From the NCBI GenBank assembly GCA_009694305.1, contig SHVL01000018.1, positions 1 through 46,376 on the forward strand: a stretch of DNA of 46,376 nucleotides. The letters are read 5' to 3'. Source of the DNA: Thermoleophilia bacterium (GTDB lineage: Bacteria > Actinomycetota > Thermoleophilia > Gaiellales > Gaiellaceae). Positions 12,632-20,421 of the stretch are shown here, one piece after another; positions within the stretch are counted from its first letter, which is position 1; every line of letters starts with the position of its first letter. Both the position numbers and the translations under genes were made by a program. The notes beneath the pieces were generated by a model that was not told the origin of the DNA, did no database searches, and worked only from the letters and a program-made list of their open reading frames with translations.

Positions 12632-13756
12632 TCAGAGGCCGAACGCGTTACCGATCGAGCGCCCGAGAGACTGGACGACATTGCGGAGCGCTGGCGAGGC
12701 AAGGACGGCTACGGCGACAGCAGCGACTCCCGCTGCCGCGAAGGCGATGAGCGGCCAGGCTCCGATACGGGGCGAAACGAGTCGTGAGACGCCCTTCGCG
12801 TCAACGAGTGACTCTCCCACCTTGAGCCGCGTCACGAACGTCGATGCCATACCGGCCCGATTCCGCTCGAGAAACTCCACGAGGTTGAAGTGCGTTCCCA
12901 CCGCGACGATCAACTCAGCACCCCGCTCGTGGGCGAGGAGCAACGCGATGTCCTCACTGATGCCGGGTGCCGAAACGGTGCCAAAGGCCAGCCCCAGGCT
13001 CTGCAGACGCTCCGAACCGGGAGCGCGGCCGTCCGAATAGGCGTGCACGAGCAACTCCGCACCCGAGGCGAGCGCCAGATCGGAGACCGAATCGAAGTCG
13101 CCGACGATGACATCTGGCCGGAGCCCTATCTCGAGGAGCGCGTCGGCGCCTCCGTCCACGGCCACGAGCACCGGCTTGAAGTTCCTGATGTACGGACGCA
13201 CGATCCGCAGATCGCTTTTGTACCCGGGCCCACGGGCGATGACAACGGCGTGACGATCGCGAAACCGCGTCTTCAGCGGCGGAAAGTCGATGCCGTTTGC
13301 GAGCAGACTCCCCTCGTCACGGAGGTGTCGCAGGGTGTTGTCGGCAAAGGCTTCGAGCGCCTCGGTGACGCGCCCCTGCTGGTCGGCCAGCGCCTGCGCG
13401 AGGGCCTCCTCGGTGAGCTCGGTTCCCTCCGCCAGACGGGTGTCGTTGCGCCAGAGGGAACCATGGCGCACGGCCACGGTCTCGCCGTCCGAGAGCTGCG
13501 CGAAGAGATCGGCGCCCGGGGCATCGACAAGACAGACGCCGGCGCGGACGAGCTCGAGCGGCCCCGGGTTCGGAAACCGCCCCGAGTTCGACTGTGAGAC
13601 GTTGACGACAGCACGCACGCCCGACTCGACGAGCTCCTCTGCCGAGACCCGGTCGAGATCGAGGTGATCGATGATCGCGAGGTCGCCCGGCCGGAGTCGC
13701 TTGACGAGGTCCTTGGTTCGCCTTCCGAGCCGTGCCGTGCCGACGACGTCGGTCAC
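12632..13756 (-). CDS. steA: Putative cytokinetic-ring protein SteA
   Basis: 374 residues. The N-terminal part (LRPGDLAIIDHLDLDRVSAEEL...AVVNVSQS) and central part match the SteA family. The centre resembles thiamine pyrophosphokinase catalytic folds: AVDGGADALLEIGLRPDVIVGDFDSVSD at about 195-222. The C-terminus has a transmembrane helix (about 338-357, WPLIAFAAAGVAAVAVAVL). In Corynebacterium, SteA and SteB act in daughter-cell separation. Start is GTG 13756, overlapping the recN TGA. The thiamine-kinase-like fold should not be read as thiamine metabolism. Confidence 0.88.
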   Translation of the reverse strand: MTDVVGTARLGRRTKDLVKRLRPGDLAIIDHLDLDRVSAEELVESGVRAVVNVSQSNSGRFPNPGPLELVRAGVCLVDAPGADLFAQLSDGETVAVRHGSLWRNDTRLAEGTELTEEALAQALADQQGRVTEALEAFADNTLRHLRDEGSLLANGIDFPPLKTRFRDRHAVVIARGPGYKSDLRIVRPYIRNFKPVLVAVDGGADALLEIGLRPDVIVGDFDSVSDLALASGAELLVHAYSDGRAPGSERLQSLGLAFGTVSAPGISEDIALLLAHERGAELIVAVGTHFNLVEFLERNRAGMASTFVTRLKVGESLVDAKGVSRLVSPRIGAWPLIAFAAAGVAAVAVAVLASPALRNVVQSLGRSIGNAFGL

Positions 13757-15393
13757 GGACGGGAGTCCGAGACGATGTCCGCGAGGAACGCTTCCCCACC
13801 GAGCATGCGCTCGAGCTCGGAGCGGCGCTCGTCGGCCGACAGCTGCTCGATCCTCGTGTGGGTCGGGTCTCCCGGCACCTTCTCGACCCGGAAGTGCCGC
13901 GCCGCGACATTCGCGATCTGGGGAAGGTGGGTGATCGTGATGACCTGCGCCCGCTCTGCAAGCCGTTCGAGCGTCTCGGCCACCCGGTGTGCCGTGACGC
14001 CTCCGATGCCGGCGTCGATCTCGTCGAAGACGAGCGTCTCGCCTCCGGCCACGACGGCCAGTGCAAGGGCGATCCGGGAGAGCTCTCCTCCGGACGCCGT
14101 CTCGGCAACCGGGCCAAACGGCATCCCCGGATTTGGCCGGATCCGGAAGACCACCTCGTCGATGCCGCTCGGCCCGGGGTCGCGGGTCCCGAGCTCGACC
14201 CGGAACTCGCCCTCCCCCATGCCGACACCCCGCAGGTTCTCGGCCACTGCCGCGGCGAACGCCTCAGCCGCAACCGTCCTCGCCTCGTGCAACGCGCTCG
14301 CATCCCGTGCGAACTGCTCCTCCGCCTGCGCGAGGGCTGCCGCCGTGGCTGCCACCTGGTCGCCGCCGGCGTCGAGCTCGGCCAGCTCGACGAGCGCGGC
14401 GTCGCGACGATCGAGCAACTCGTCGGTCGTCTGCGAGCCAAACCGGCGTCGAGCGTCGGCGATCAGATCGAGACGCTCCTCGACCGACTCGACCCGGGCA
14501 GGGTCGGCCTCGAGAGATGCGACGAACCGATGGAGGTCGCCGCCCACCTCGGACAGTCGATGGGTCAGCTCACGCAGCTCGGTCGCCGGCCCCTCGAGCT
14601 CGGGCGCAAGCCTGACCAGAGGTGCGAGCGCCCGCTCGGCGGCGGCGGCGAGCGAGGCTGCTCCGTCTCCGTCGTCAGGGGCGACGGCGGTCGTTGCCGC
14701 TGCGGCACCGGCCGCAAGCTCGGCGGCGTGACGCATCCGCTCACGCTCGCTGCGGAGCGACTCCTCCTCTCCGCGCTCGAAGCTCTCGGTGCGCTCGACG
14801 AGCTCACGCAACCCTGCCAGGCGGGCAGTCTCGGCCCCGGCATCGCTCGTGATCTCGTCGTGGCGGCGGCGGGCTGCGGTGAGCGCGCGCCACGATTGGC
14901 GGGCCTGCCGCCTCCGCAGGGCCTGCTCATCTCCGATGAACGCGTCGAGGACATCGAGCTGGTAGGCAGGACGTGCAAGTCGTCGTTGCTCGAACTGGCC
15001 CGACATCGCGATCAGCCGTTCCGTCGCTGCAGCGAGATCCTCACGAGCGATCGAGCGGCCCCACGCATAGGCCCTCGTGCGGCCGTCGGGAAACACCCTC
15101 CTGGCAAGGACGAGGCCGGGCTCGTCCTCGGGCCGCAGCTCGGCGAATGCCTCGAGCTCCACATCGTCGAAGAAACCGTCCTCGAGGTCGAACTCGGCCT
15201 CCACGTATGCCTCCTTCGCGGCGGGGCCCACGGCGCTCGCGTCACCCTTGACGCCAAGGAGAAGCCCGATCGCCTGGGCGAAGATCGTCTTCCCTGCACC
15301 TGTTTCGCCACTGAGGACGTTCAGGCCGGCCTCCAGCTCGAGCTCGGCCTCACGGATGAGCACCAGGTTCTCGATCCGGAGTCGTCGCAGCAT
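13753..15393 (-). CDS. recN: DNA repair protein RecN
   Basis: SMC-like ATPase that helps double-strand-break repair; 546 residues. Walker A is LSGETGAGKT near residue 30. A long coiled-coil region (about 150-360) has the typical high Arg/Glu/Ala content. The ABC signature ASGGELSRIALAL is at about 428-440, and Walker B with D-loop is TLVFDEIDAGIGG, followed by THLPQIANVA. All ATPase motifs are intact. The frame is open upstream to 15690, but MLRRLRIENLVLIREAELEL is the clear family start at ATG 15393. A 70-bp gap separates it from nadK. It overlaps steA by four bases. Confidence 0.96.
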   Translation of the reverse strand: MLRRLRIENLVLIREAELELEAGLNVLSGETGAGKTIFAQAIGLLLGVKGDASAVGPAAKEAYVEAEFDLEDGFFDDVELEAFAELRPEDEPGLVLARRVFPDGRTRAYAWGRSIAREDLAAATERLIAMSGQFEQRRLARPAYQLDVLDAFIGDEQALRRRQARQSWRALTAARRRHDEITSDAGAETARLAGLRELVERTESFERGEEESLRSERERMRHAAELAAGAAAATTAVAPDDGDGAASLAAAAERALAPLVRLAPELEGPATELRELTHRLSEVGGDLHRFVASLEADPARVESVEERLDLIADARRRFGSQTTDELLDRRDAALVELAELDAGGDQVAATAAALAQAEEQFARDASALHEARTVAAEAFAAAVAENLRGVGMGEGEFRVELGTRDPGPSGIDEVVFRIRPNPGMPFGPVAETASGGELSRIALALAVVAGGETLVFDEIDAGIGGVTAHRVAETLERLAERAQVITITHLPQIANVAARHFRVEKVPGDPTHTRIEQLSADERRSELERMLGGEAFLADIVSDSRP

Positions 15394-15463
15394 CCCCGTG
15401 ATCGTAGACCGCGAGCGAGCACAGCACACCTGTCCGTGGAGGACACGTGCTGGGAGTCGGGCT

Positions 15464-16261
15464 CTACGAGCTCCAGAAGCTCTGCCGGTAGCGCCGCACG
15501 AAGGTCGCGTCGGGGAGCGTGCCGAGGAGGGAGCGCTGCTCTCCGAGACCGATTGCCACGTGCTCCTGCGGCCCGGCGTCGGCAACCCGGTAGCCGTCCA
15601 CGAGCACGACGCAGCCGACGTCAGCCGTGCGGTTCCAGACGAGCAGGTCGCGCCCCCGCGGCACGACGAACGGTCGAGCGCGAAGGTCATGGGGAGCGAC
15701 GAACGTCAACGCCATCGCGTCCAGCCCCCACATCAACACCGGGCCGCCGTTCGAGAGGTTATAGGCCGTCGAGCCCGAGGGCGTCGAGCAGATCAGACCG
15801 TCGCAGGGCACGCGACCGAAGTCCTCACCACCGACCGACCATTCGAGCTCGACCATCCGGCCCAGCTCGCCGCTCGTGACGACGGCGTCGTTGACCGCTA
15901 CGAATCGCTGTTCACCGATCTGTACCTCGAGCGTCGCAAGCTCGACGACCTCGAGCTCTCCGCCGAAGACCCGTACGACTCCGATCTCGAGGTCGTCCTT
16001 CGAGATCGAGCTGAGAAAGCCGACCCGACCGAAGTTGACACCGATCACGGGAATCCCTGTCCCGAGAAATCGCTGCAGCGCTCGCAGCACCGTCCCGTCT
16101 CCTCCGAGGACGATCGCCAGCTCGACATCACCCGGCGCAATCGTGCCCTCACCTGCGACGACGAGCTCGACCCCCTCCTGCTTCGCGACCGCTTCGAGCC
16201 GTGCGAGCCCGGACCCGAGGGCCTCGGCGCGGCCATGCAAGACGACGGCAGCGCGTTTCAC
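15464..16261 (-). CDS. nadK: NAD kinase
   Basis: ATP-dependent phosphorylation of NAD to NADP. About 265 residues from the GTG at 16261, where VKRAAVVLHGR aligns with the family N-terminus. ATG 16279 (MPSGSRVKR) and GTG/ATG codons further up to 16303 are alternatives that would overlap tlyA. Signature motifs are GGDGT (in VLGGDGTVLRAL), NFGRVGFLSS and the GSTAYNLSNGGPV loop; the CDGLICSTP segment is also present. There is no strong Shine-Dalgarno for any candidate start. It follows tlyA and precedes recN, a gene order common in Gram-positive bacteria. Confidence 0.93.
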   Translation of the reverse strand: MKRAAVVLHGRAEALGSGLARLEAVAKQEGVELVVAGEGTIAPGDVELAIVLGGDGTVLRALQRFLGTGIPVIGVNFGRVGFLSSISKDDLEIGVVRVFGGELEVVELATLEVQIGEQRFVAVNDAVVTSGELGRMVELEWSVGGEDFGRVPCDGLICSTPSGSTAYNLSNGGPVLMWGLDAMALTFVAPHDLRARPFVVPRGRDLLVWNRTADVGCVVLVDGYRVADAGPQEHVAIGLGEQRSLLGTLPDATFVRRYRQSFWSS

Positions 16262-16265
16262 CCGG

Positions 16266-17027
16266 CTACCCGATGGCATCGTCGATCCAGCGTTCGAGGT
16301 CATCTGCGTCGGTCGGCTCCGTGCTGTCGGTCAGGTGGACGAGGAACTCCCGGTTTCCCTTCGGGCCCGGAAGACCCGAGTCTACGATGCCGACGACCTT
16401 CGAGCCCCACCCTGCCGTCGCCGCGCACACGTCGTGGAGCACGCGACGTCGCACCTCGGGATCGCGCACGACGCCCTTGGGTGTGTCGGCACGGCCTGCC
16501 TCGAACTGAGGCTTCACGAGAACGAGCGCCTCCCATCCGGCTGCCGCAAGACGGAGCAACGGCGGCAAGGCGGTCTTCACCGAGATGAACGAAACGTCAC
16601 AGACAACGATCTCCGGCGCGAACGGGAGGCTCGTCACGTTGCGCGCGTTGACCCGCTCGAGCACCGTGACACGATCGTCTGCCCGGAGCCGAGGATGAAG
16701 CTGGCCGTAGCCGACGTCGAGCGCGATCACGCGCGCGGCGCCGGCCTGGAGCAGGCAGTCCGTGAACCCTCCTGTCGAAGCGCCGACATCGAGACAGTCC
16801 TTGCCTGCAGGGTCGAGAAAGAGCACCTCGAGCGCATGGGCGAGCTTCTCGCCACCGCGCGAGACGAACCGCGGCAGACGTTCGACCTCGAGCGCGACCG
16901 ACTCGTCGAGCTGGGTACCCGGCTTGTCATACCCGGGAACGAGGCCGGCGATCACGAGCGCCTGCGCCTGGCTCCGCGTGGTGGCAAGGCCACGCTCCAC
17001 GAGTAGAACATCGAGCCGTTTCTTCAT
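16266..17027 (-). CDS. tlyA: TlyA family rRNA 2'-O-methyltransferase
   Basis: 253 residues. An N-terminal S4 RNA-binding domain (about 3-60, KKRLDVLLVERGLATTRSQA) is followed by a FtsJ-like SAM methyltransferase domain with LDVGASTGGFTDCLLQ (about 80-95), LDVGYGQLHPRL and the PPLLRL...LVKPQFEAGR block. TlyA proteins methylate ribosomal RNA cytidines (C1409 in 16S, and in some species C1920 in 23S) and affect capreomycin sensitivity; which site applies here is unknown. ATG start at 17027. A plus-strand methyltransferase gene diverges from it with 38 bp between, so promoters overlap there. nadK follows directly. Confidence 0.92.
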   Translation of the reverse strand: MKKRLDVLLVERGLATTRSQAQALVIAGLVPGYDKPGTQLDESVALEVERLPRFVSRGGEKLAHALEVLFLDPAGKDCLDVGASTGGFTDCLLQAGAARVIALDVGYGQLHPRLRADDRVTVLERVNARNVTSLPFAPEIVVCDVSFISVKTALPPLLRLAAAGWEALVLVKPQFEAGRADTPKGVVRDPEVRRRVLHDVCAATAGWGSKVVGIVDSGLPGPKGNREFLVHLTDSTEPTDADDLERWIDDAIG

Positions 17028-17065
17028 CCTGCTGGCAGGCTAGCCGGATACGGGAGGAACGAATC

Positions 17066-17683
17066 GTGCTGGCGGGGCGTGAACTGTCGATCTCGCGCCC
17101 GGACGATCCCGAGAGCCTGATCGACGAGAGCCGCTTCGACGAGGACGAGTATCTCCCCTACTGGACCGAGCTGTGGCCGGGCGGGATCGCCCTCGCGCAG
17201 CACGTCGCGGAAATCCAGATCGATGGAGCGCGCGTCCTCGAGCTGGGGTGTGGTCTCGCGCTTTCCTCCTTCGCCGCCGCCCTTGCCGGTGCCCGGGTGC
17301 TGGCCACCGACTGGGCGCCGGAATGTCTGGATCTCGTCGAGCGAAATGCAGCAACTACCGGGCTCGCCGTCGGCGTGGCGGCGCTCGACCGGATTGCACC
17401 GAGGAGCCCGGGGTCGAAGGGCTACGACCTCGGCGTCGCCGCCGACGTGCTCTACGAGGAGCGCAACGCCGAGCCGCTCGCGAGGATGCTCGGCGAGACC
17501 GTCTCACCCGGCGGCGCTGATCGCGGATCCTGGCCGGCGGCACGCGGCGGCACGCGGCGGCACGCTGCGGCATTCTTCGGCCGTGTACGAGCAGAAGGCT
17601 GGTCGGTCGAGCGCACACGGGTCGCAGCACTTCCCGCCGGAGGAATCCTCCGGCTGTGGCGTCAAACCCGGAAGACAGGCTGA
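17066..17683 (+). CDS. SAM-dependent methyltransferase with a doubly frameshifted internal stretch
   Basis: 205-codon frame with a good GGGAGG eight bases before the GTG start. The N-terminal half is a clean class I methyltransferase (DEDEYLPYWTELWPGG, then VLELGCGLALSSFAAA and ATDWAPECLD), resembling the nicotinamide N-methyltransferase/protein-lysine-methyltransferase group. Around 17512-17570 the translation turns into nonsense (DRGSWPAARGGTRRH). Reading +1 there restores LIADPGRRHAA. Removing two of three 10-bp repeat units at 17541-17570 returns to the original frame at AFFGRVRAEGWSVER. The net effect is in frame, with about 16 aberrant residues in place of a conserved strand. Activity is doubtful. 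Alternatives are real mutation, repeat-length variation or assembly error. It is convergent with the prenyl transferase gene. Confidence 0.72.
   Translation: MLAGRELSISRPDDPESLIDESRFDEDEYLPYWTELWPGGIALAQHVAEIQIDGARVLELGCGLALSSFAAALAGARVLATDWAPECLDLVERNAATTGLAVGVAALDRIAPRSPGSKGYDLGVAADVLYEERNAEPLARMLGETVSPGGADRGSWPAARGGTRRHAAAFFGRVRAEGWSVERTRVAALPAGGILRLWRQTRKTG
17541..17570 (+). repeat. 10-bp tandem repeat inside the methyltransferase gene
   Basis: Three units: cacgcggcgg, cacgcggcgg, cacgctgcgg. Deleting the first two units joins ADPGRRH to AAAFFGRVRAEGW in a continuous family-like reading frame. That indicates a 20-bp expansion of an ancestral single unit. Confidence 0.85.
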
Positions 17684-17706
17684 AGCCTGGATCCACCATC
17701 GCAGGG

Positions 17707-18474
17707 CTAGGCGGTTCGGACGACCAGATCCTCGACGATTGCTCGGAGGACAGACGTGTCGGCCGGGATCTCCTCCAGAGCGCTGTGAGCGCGCTCGGCG
17801 GCATCACGCGCGAGGTCCCGCGCCGCGTCGGGTCCCAGCCGCTCCGCGTACCCATCGCCGTCGAGCACGTCGTCCACGATCTGGAACAGCAGCCCCAGCT
17901 CCTCTCCGAAGGCGCGCCACGGAAGCTGCGAGGGGCCCGGCACGTCGGCGACCCACAGAGCCAGGCCGACCGAGGCGGCGAACAGCCTGCCCGTCTTGAG
18001 CCGGTGGACATCTGCGAGGTCTTCGTGGTCGCCGACGATATCGAGGTACTGCCCACCGATCATGCCGAGGGTGGCCTCCGCGAGCTCGCGCGCCGGTGCT
18101 GTCGTCGGATACGTCAAGGCAAGCCGAAACGCTTCCGCGAGCAATGCGTCACCCGCGAGCAGAGCGACTCCCTCACCGAAGGCAACGTGCGCGCTCGGGC
18201 GGCCTCGCCGTTCGTCGTCGTCGTCGAGTGCGGGTAGGTCGTCATGGACGAGCGAGAAGGCATGGACGAGCTCGAGTGCTGCGGCAGCCGGCAGGGCGGC
18301 CTCGGGCTCGCAGCCTGCCGCCTCGGCCGTGGCGAGACAGATGACGGCCCTGATCCGCTTCCCACCCTCGAGCGCATAGCGCATCGATTGCTGCTGGGCG
18401 CCGAGGTCGCGCGTCAGCTCGAGGTCGTCAAGATACGCCTCCGCCAGACCGAAGAGCGCGTCAGGCGCCTGCAT
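17707..18474 (-). CDS. ispA: Polyprenyl (farnesyl/geranylgeranyl) diphosphate synthase
   Basis: Condenses isopentenyl diphosphate with allylic diphosphates; 255 residues, slightly short for the family. It has GGKRIRAVICLA (substrate Lys/Arg), the first Asp-rich motif in HDDLPALDDDDERRG (about 86-100, bacterial DDxxxxD form), KTGRLF, and the second motif in FQIVDDVLD. The HAFSLVHDD context is as in bacterial type farnesyl synthases, but product length cannot be fixed from sequence. I chose ATG 18474 (MQAPDALFGLAE), which overlaps the upstream short gene by 14 bases; the longer frame adds an Arg/Ser-rich, non-family stretch. It is the last gene of the accC-nusB run. No dxs follows in this window. 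Confidence 0.88.
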   Translation of the reverse strand: MQAPDALFGLAEAYLDDLELTRDLGAQQQSMRYALEGGKRIRAVICLATAEAAGCEPEAALPAAAALELVHAFSLVHDDLPALDDDDERRGRPSAHVAFGEGVALLAGDALLAEAFRLALTYPTTAPARELAEATLGMIGGQYLDIVGDHEDLADVHRLKTGRLFAASVGLALWVADVPGPSQLPWRAFGEELGLLFQIVDDVLDGDGYAERLGPDAARDLARDAAERAHSALEEIPADTSVLRAIVEDLVVRTA

Positions 18475-18658
18475 CGGCACTCGCGCGGGCCCTCTGCACC
18501 TCTGCCTCGATCTGCTTCGCGAGTTCCGCGATCTCGGCGAGATCGTCCACGGCCGCGTCAACGTCTCCTGCCTCGGCCAGGCGCTCGAGGTTCTCGAGCC
18601 TCGCGCGGAGCCGTTCGGCGAGCTCCTGTGCGCGCCCGAGGCTCTCGTTCGCGCTCAT
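18461..18658 (-). CDS. 65-residue helical protein in the xseB position
   Basis: Short gene of 65 codons. The ATG at 18658 overlaps the nusB stop (ATGA), and the 3' end overlaps the prenyl transferase start. The product is one or two amphipathic helices rich in Glu, Ala, Arg and Leu (ESLGRAQELAERLRARLENL...LAKQIEAEVQRARA). Its length and location between nusB and ispA match exodeoxyribonuclease VII small subunit XseB, and the pattern is loosely similar. The typical XseB core (LExGxLxLEEAL) is not clearly present, and no xseA is nearby. The coding call is solid from the coupling; the XseB identity is tentative. Confidence 0.65.
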   Translation of the reverse strand: MSANESLGRAQELAERLRARLENLERLAEAGDVDAAVDDLAEIAELAKQIEAEVQRARASADAGA

Positions 18659-19044
18659 GACGCCCCCTCGCGCTGAATCCGGCCGAGGATCCCGTTCACG
18701 AGCCGCGCCGCCTCCTCCGTTGCGTATCGCTTCGCAAGCACGACAGCTTCGTTGATCGCCACTTCGGCAGGCACCGTCCCCTCCTCCAACTCGTAGACCC
18801 CGATCCGCAAGACGTTGCGCTCGAGCGTACCGAGCCGGTCGGCCGCCCACGCGTCTGACGCCGCCGTGATGCGCTCGTCGAGCACGGTCGCCCGTTCGGC
18901 GACGGCCTCGGCAAGGCCGAGCGCGAAGTCGTCGGGTGTGCCGTCGTAGAGCGAAGCAAGCGGCTGGCCGGTGAGGTCCCACTGGTAGAGAAGAAAGAGA
19001 GCGGTGCGACGCGACTGGCGCCTGCCGACCCTGACGACGGTCAT
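18655..19044 (-). CDS. nusB: Transcription antitermination factor NusB
   Basis: All-helical RNA-binding protein that joins NusE/S10 on boxA RNA in rRNA antitermination. The 129-residue length is normal. Family features are the Arg-rich start GRRQSRRTALFLLYQWD, the Leu-rich central helices, ERNVLRIGVYEL and the C-terminal VAINEAVVLAKRYATEEAARLVNGILGRI pattern (about 93-123). The ATG at 19044 overlaps the accC stop (ATGA). Its placement between accC and the short helical gene is common in Gram-positive chromosomes. Confidence 0.95.
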   Translation of the reverse strand: MTVVRVGRRQSRRTALFLLYQWDLTGQPLASLYDGTPDDFALGLAEAVAERATVLDERITAASDAWAADRLGTLERNVLRIGVYELEEGTVPAEVAINEAVVLAKRYATEEAARLVNGILGRIQREGAS

Positions 19045-20405
19045 CGGGGCCCGGCAGACAGGGCGGGTAGGCGACCTTCCATCTCGGCAAGGTAGCTGGT
19101 CGAGTAGTCGCCTCCACGAAACTCACGCGAGCGCAGGATGTCGAGTGCCAGCTCACGGGTGGTCGGGATCCCCTCGATCTCGAGCTCCTCGAGCGCCCTC
19201 ACCGCGCGGGCGATGGCTGCGTCACGGTCGGCGTCATGCACGATCACCTTCCCGATCATCGAGTCGTAGAACGGAGGGATCACAGCCCCCTCGATCAGGG
19301 CGGTGTCCATTCGCACTCCCGGGCCGAGTGGCGGCCGGAACCGCGTGATCGTCCCTGCGGCGGGTGCGAAGTCGCGCCGCGGATCCTCGGCGTTGATCCT
19401 GATCTCGATCGCGTGGCCCGAACGCGGTGCCCGCCCGGTGATCGAGAGTCTCTCTCCCGCGGCGATCCGGAGTTGCTCGCGCACGATGTCGATTCCCGTC
19501 GTCATCTCGGTGACGGGATGCTCGACCTGAAGGCGGCAGTTCACCTCGATGAACGAAGGTGAGCCATCCGGTCCGAGGAGAAACTCGAACGTGCCGGCGT
19601 TGACGTAGTCGAGCTGGCGGCAGGCCCGCTCCACGGACGCCTCCATCTCCTCGAGGGTCTCCGGCGTGAGCGCCTGCGAGGGCGACTCCTCGATCAGCTT
19701 CTGGTGGCGGCGCTGGATCGAGCACTCTCGCTCGCCCAGCGTGAGCACGCCCCCGAAACCGTCGCAGAGCACCTGGATCTCGACATGTCGGGCGGGCACG
19801 ATCGCCCGCTCGAGGTAGAGCGAGCCGTCGCCGAACGCCGCCTCCGCTTCGGCACACGCGGCCCGGTAGGCGGCCTCGAGCCCGTCGGGGCCCGCAACAG
19901 TCCGCATCCCCTTTCCTCCACCGCCGGCGGTTGCCTTGAGCAGGACGGGAAAACCAACCTCTGCCGCGACGGCGTGCATCCCCGCAAGCGTTGCAACTCC
20001 GTCGCTTCCGGGGACGAGTGGCATTCCGGCAGTACGCATCTCGACCTTCGCACGCGCCTTGTCACCGGTCTTCTCCATCACCTCCGCCGACGGCCCCACA
20101 AAGACGAGGTCGTTCTCGATACAGGCACGAACGAAATCCGGGTTTTCCGAGAGGAACCCGAAGCCCGGATGAACGGCCTCGCACCCGGTTGTATCCGCAG
20201 CGGCGATCACGTTCGGGATGCGAAGGTAGCTGTCGGTTGCCGACGGAGGGCCGATGCACACGGCTCTGTCGGCCATCCGCACGTGCAGCGCCTCGCGGTC
20301 GGCAGTCGAGTACACGGCGACCGCTTCGACTCCGAGCTCGTGGAGAGTCCGGATGATGCGCACCGCTATCTCACCCCGGTTCGCGACGAGCACGCGGGAG
20401 AACAT
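19041..20405 (-). CDS. accC: Biotin carboxylase (acetyl-CoA carboxylase subunit)
   Basis: ATP-dependent carboxylation of the biotin on its carrier protein. 454 residues, the standard length. ATP-grasp motifs are intact: the glycine loop TAGGGGKGMR, HVEIQVLCDG, RECSIQRRHQKLIEE with its catalytic Lys, and the active-site segment SFIEVNCRLQVEHPVTEM carrying the Glu, Asn, Arg, Gln and Glu needed for metal, bicarbonate and biotin. This subunit should be fully active. The ATG start at 20405 is 16 bp downstream of the CT-AccB fusion gene, so the two are probably co-expressed and the fusion's biotin domain is the likely partner. Confidence 0.96.
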   Translation of the reverse strand: MFSRVLVANRGEIAVRIIRTLHELGVEAVAVYSTADREALHVRMADRAVCIGPPSATDSYLRIPNVIAAADTTGCEAVHPGFGFLSENPDFVRACIENDLVFVGPSAEVMEKTGDKARAKVEMRTAGMPLVPGSDGVATLAGMHAVAAEVGFPVLLKATAGGGGKGMRTVAGPDGLEAAYRAACAEAEAAFGDGSLYLERAIVPARHVEIQVLCDGFGGVLTLGERECSIQRRHQKLIEESPSQALTPETLEEMEASVERACRQLDYVNAGTFEFLLGPDGSPSFIEVNCRLQVEHPVTEMTTGIDIVREQLRIAAGERLSITGRAPRSGHAIEIRINAEDPRRDFAPAAGTITRFRPPLGPGVRMDTALIEGAVIPPFYDSMIGKVIVHDADRDAAIARAVRALEELEIEGIPTTRELALDILRSREFRGGDYSTSYLAEMEGRLPALSAGPR

Positions 20406-20421
20406 CGTCAGGGCCGCTCCA

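Noticed and set aside
13732-15879. 715-codon open frame on the plus strand opposite recN and nadK
   Set aside because: It is antisense to two strongly conserved genes, low in family-like content and Arg/Ser-rich; high GC3 of the real genes leaves stop-free antisense frames.
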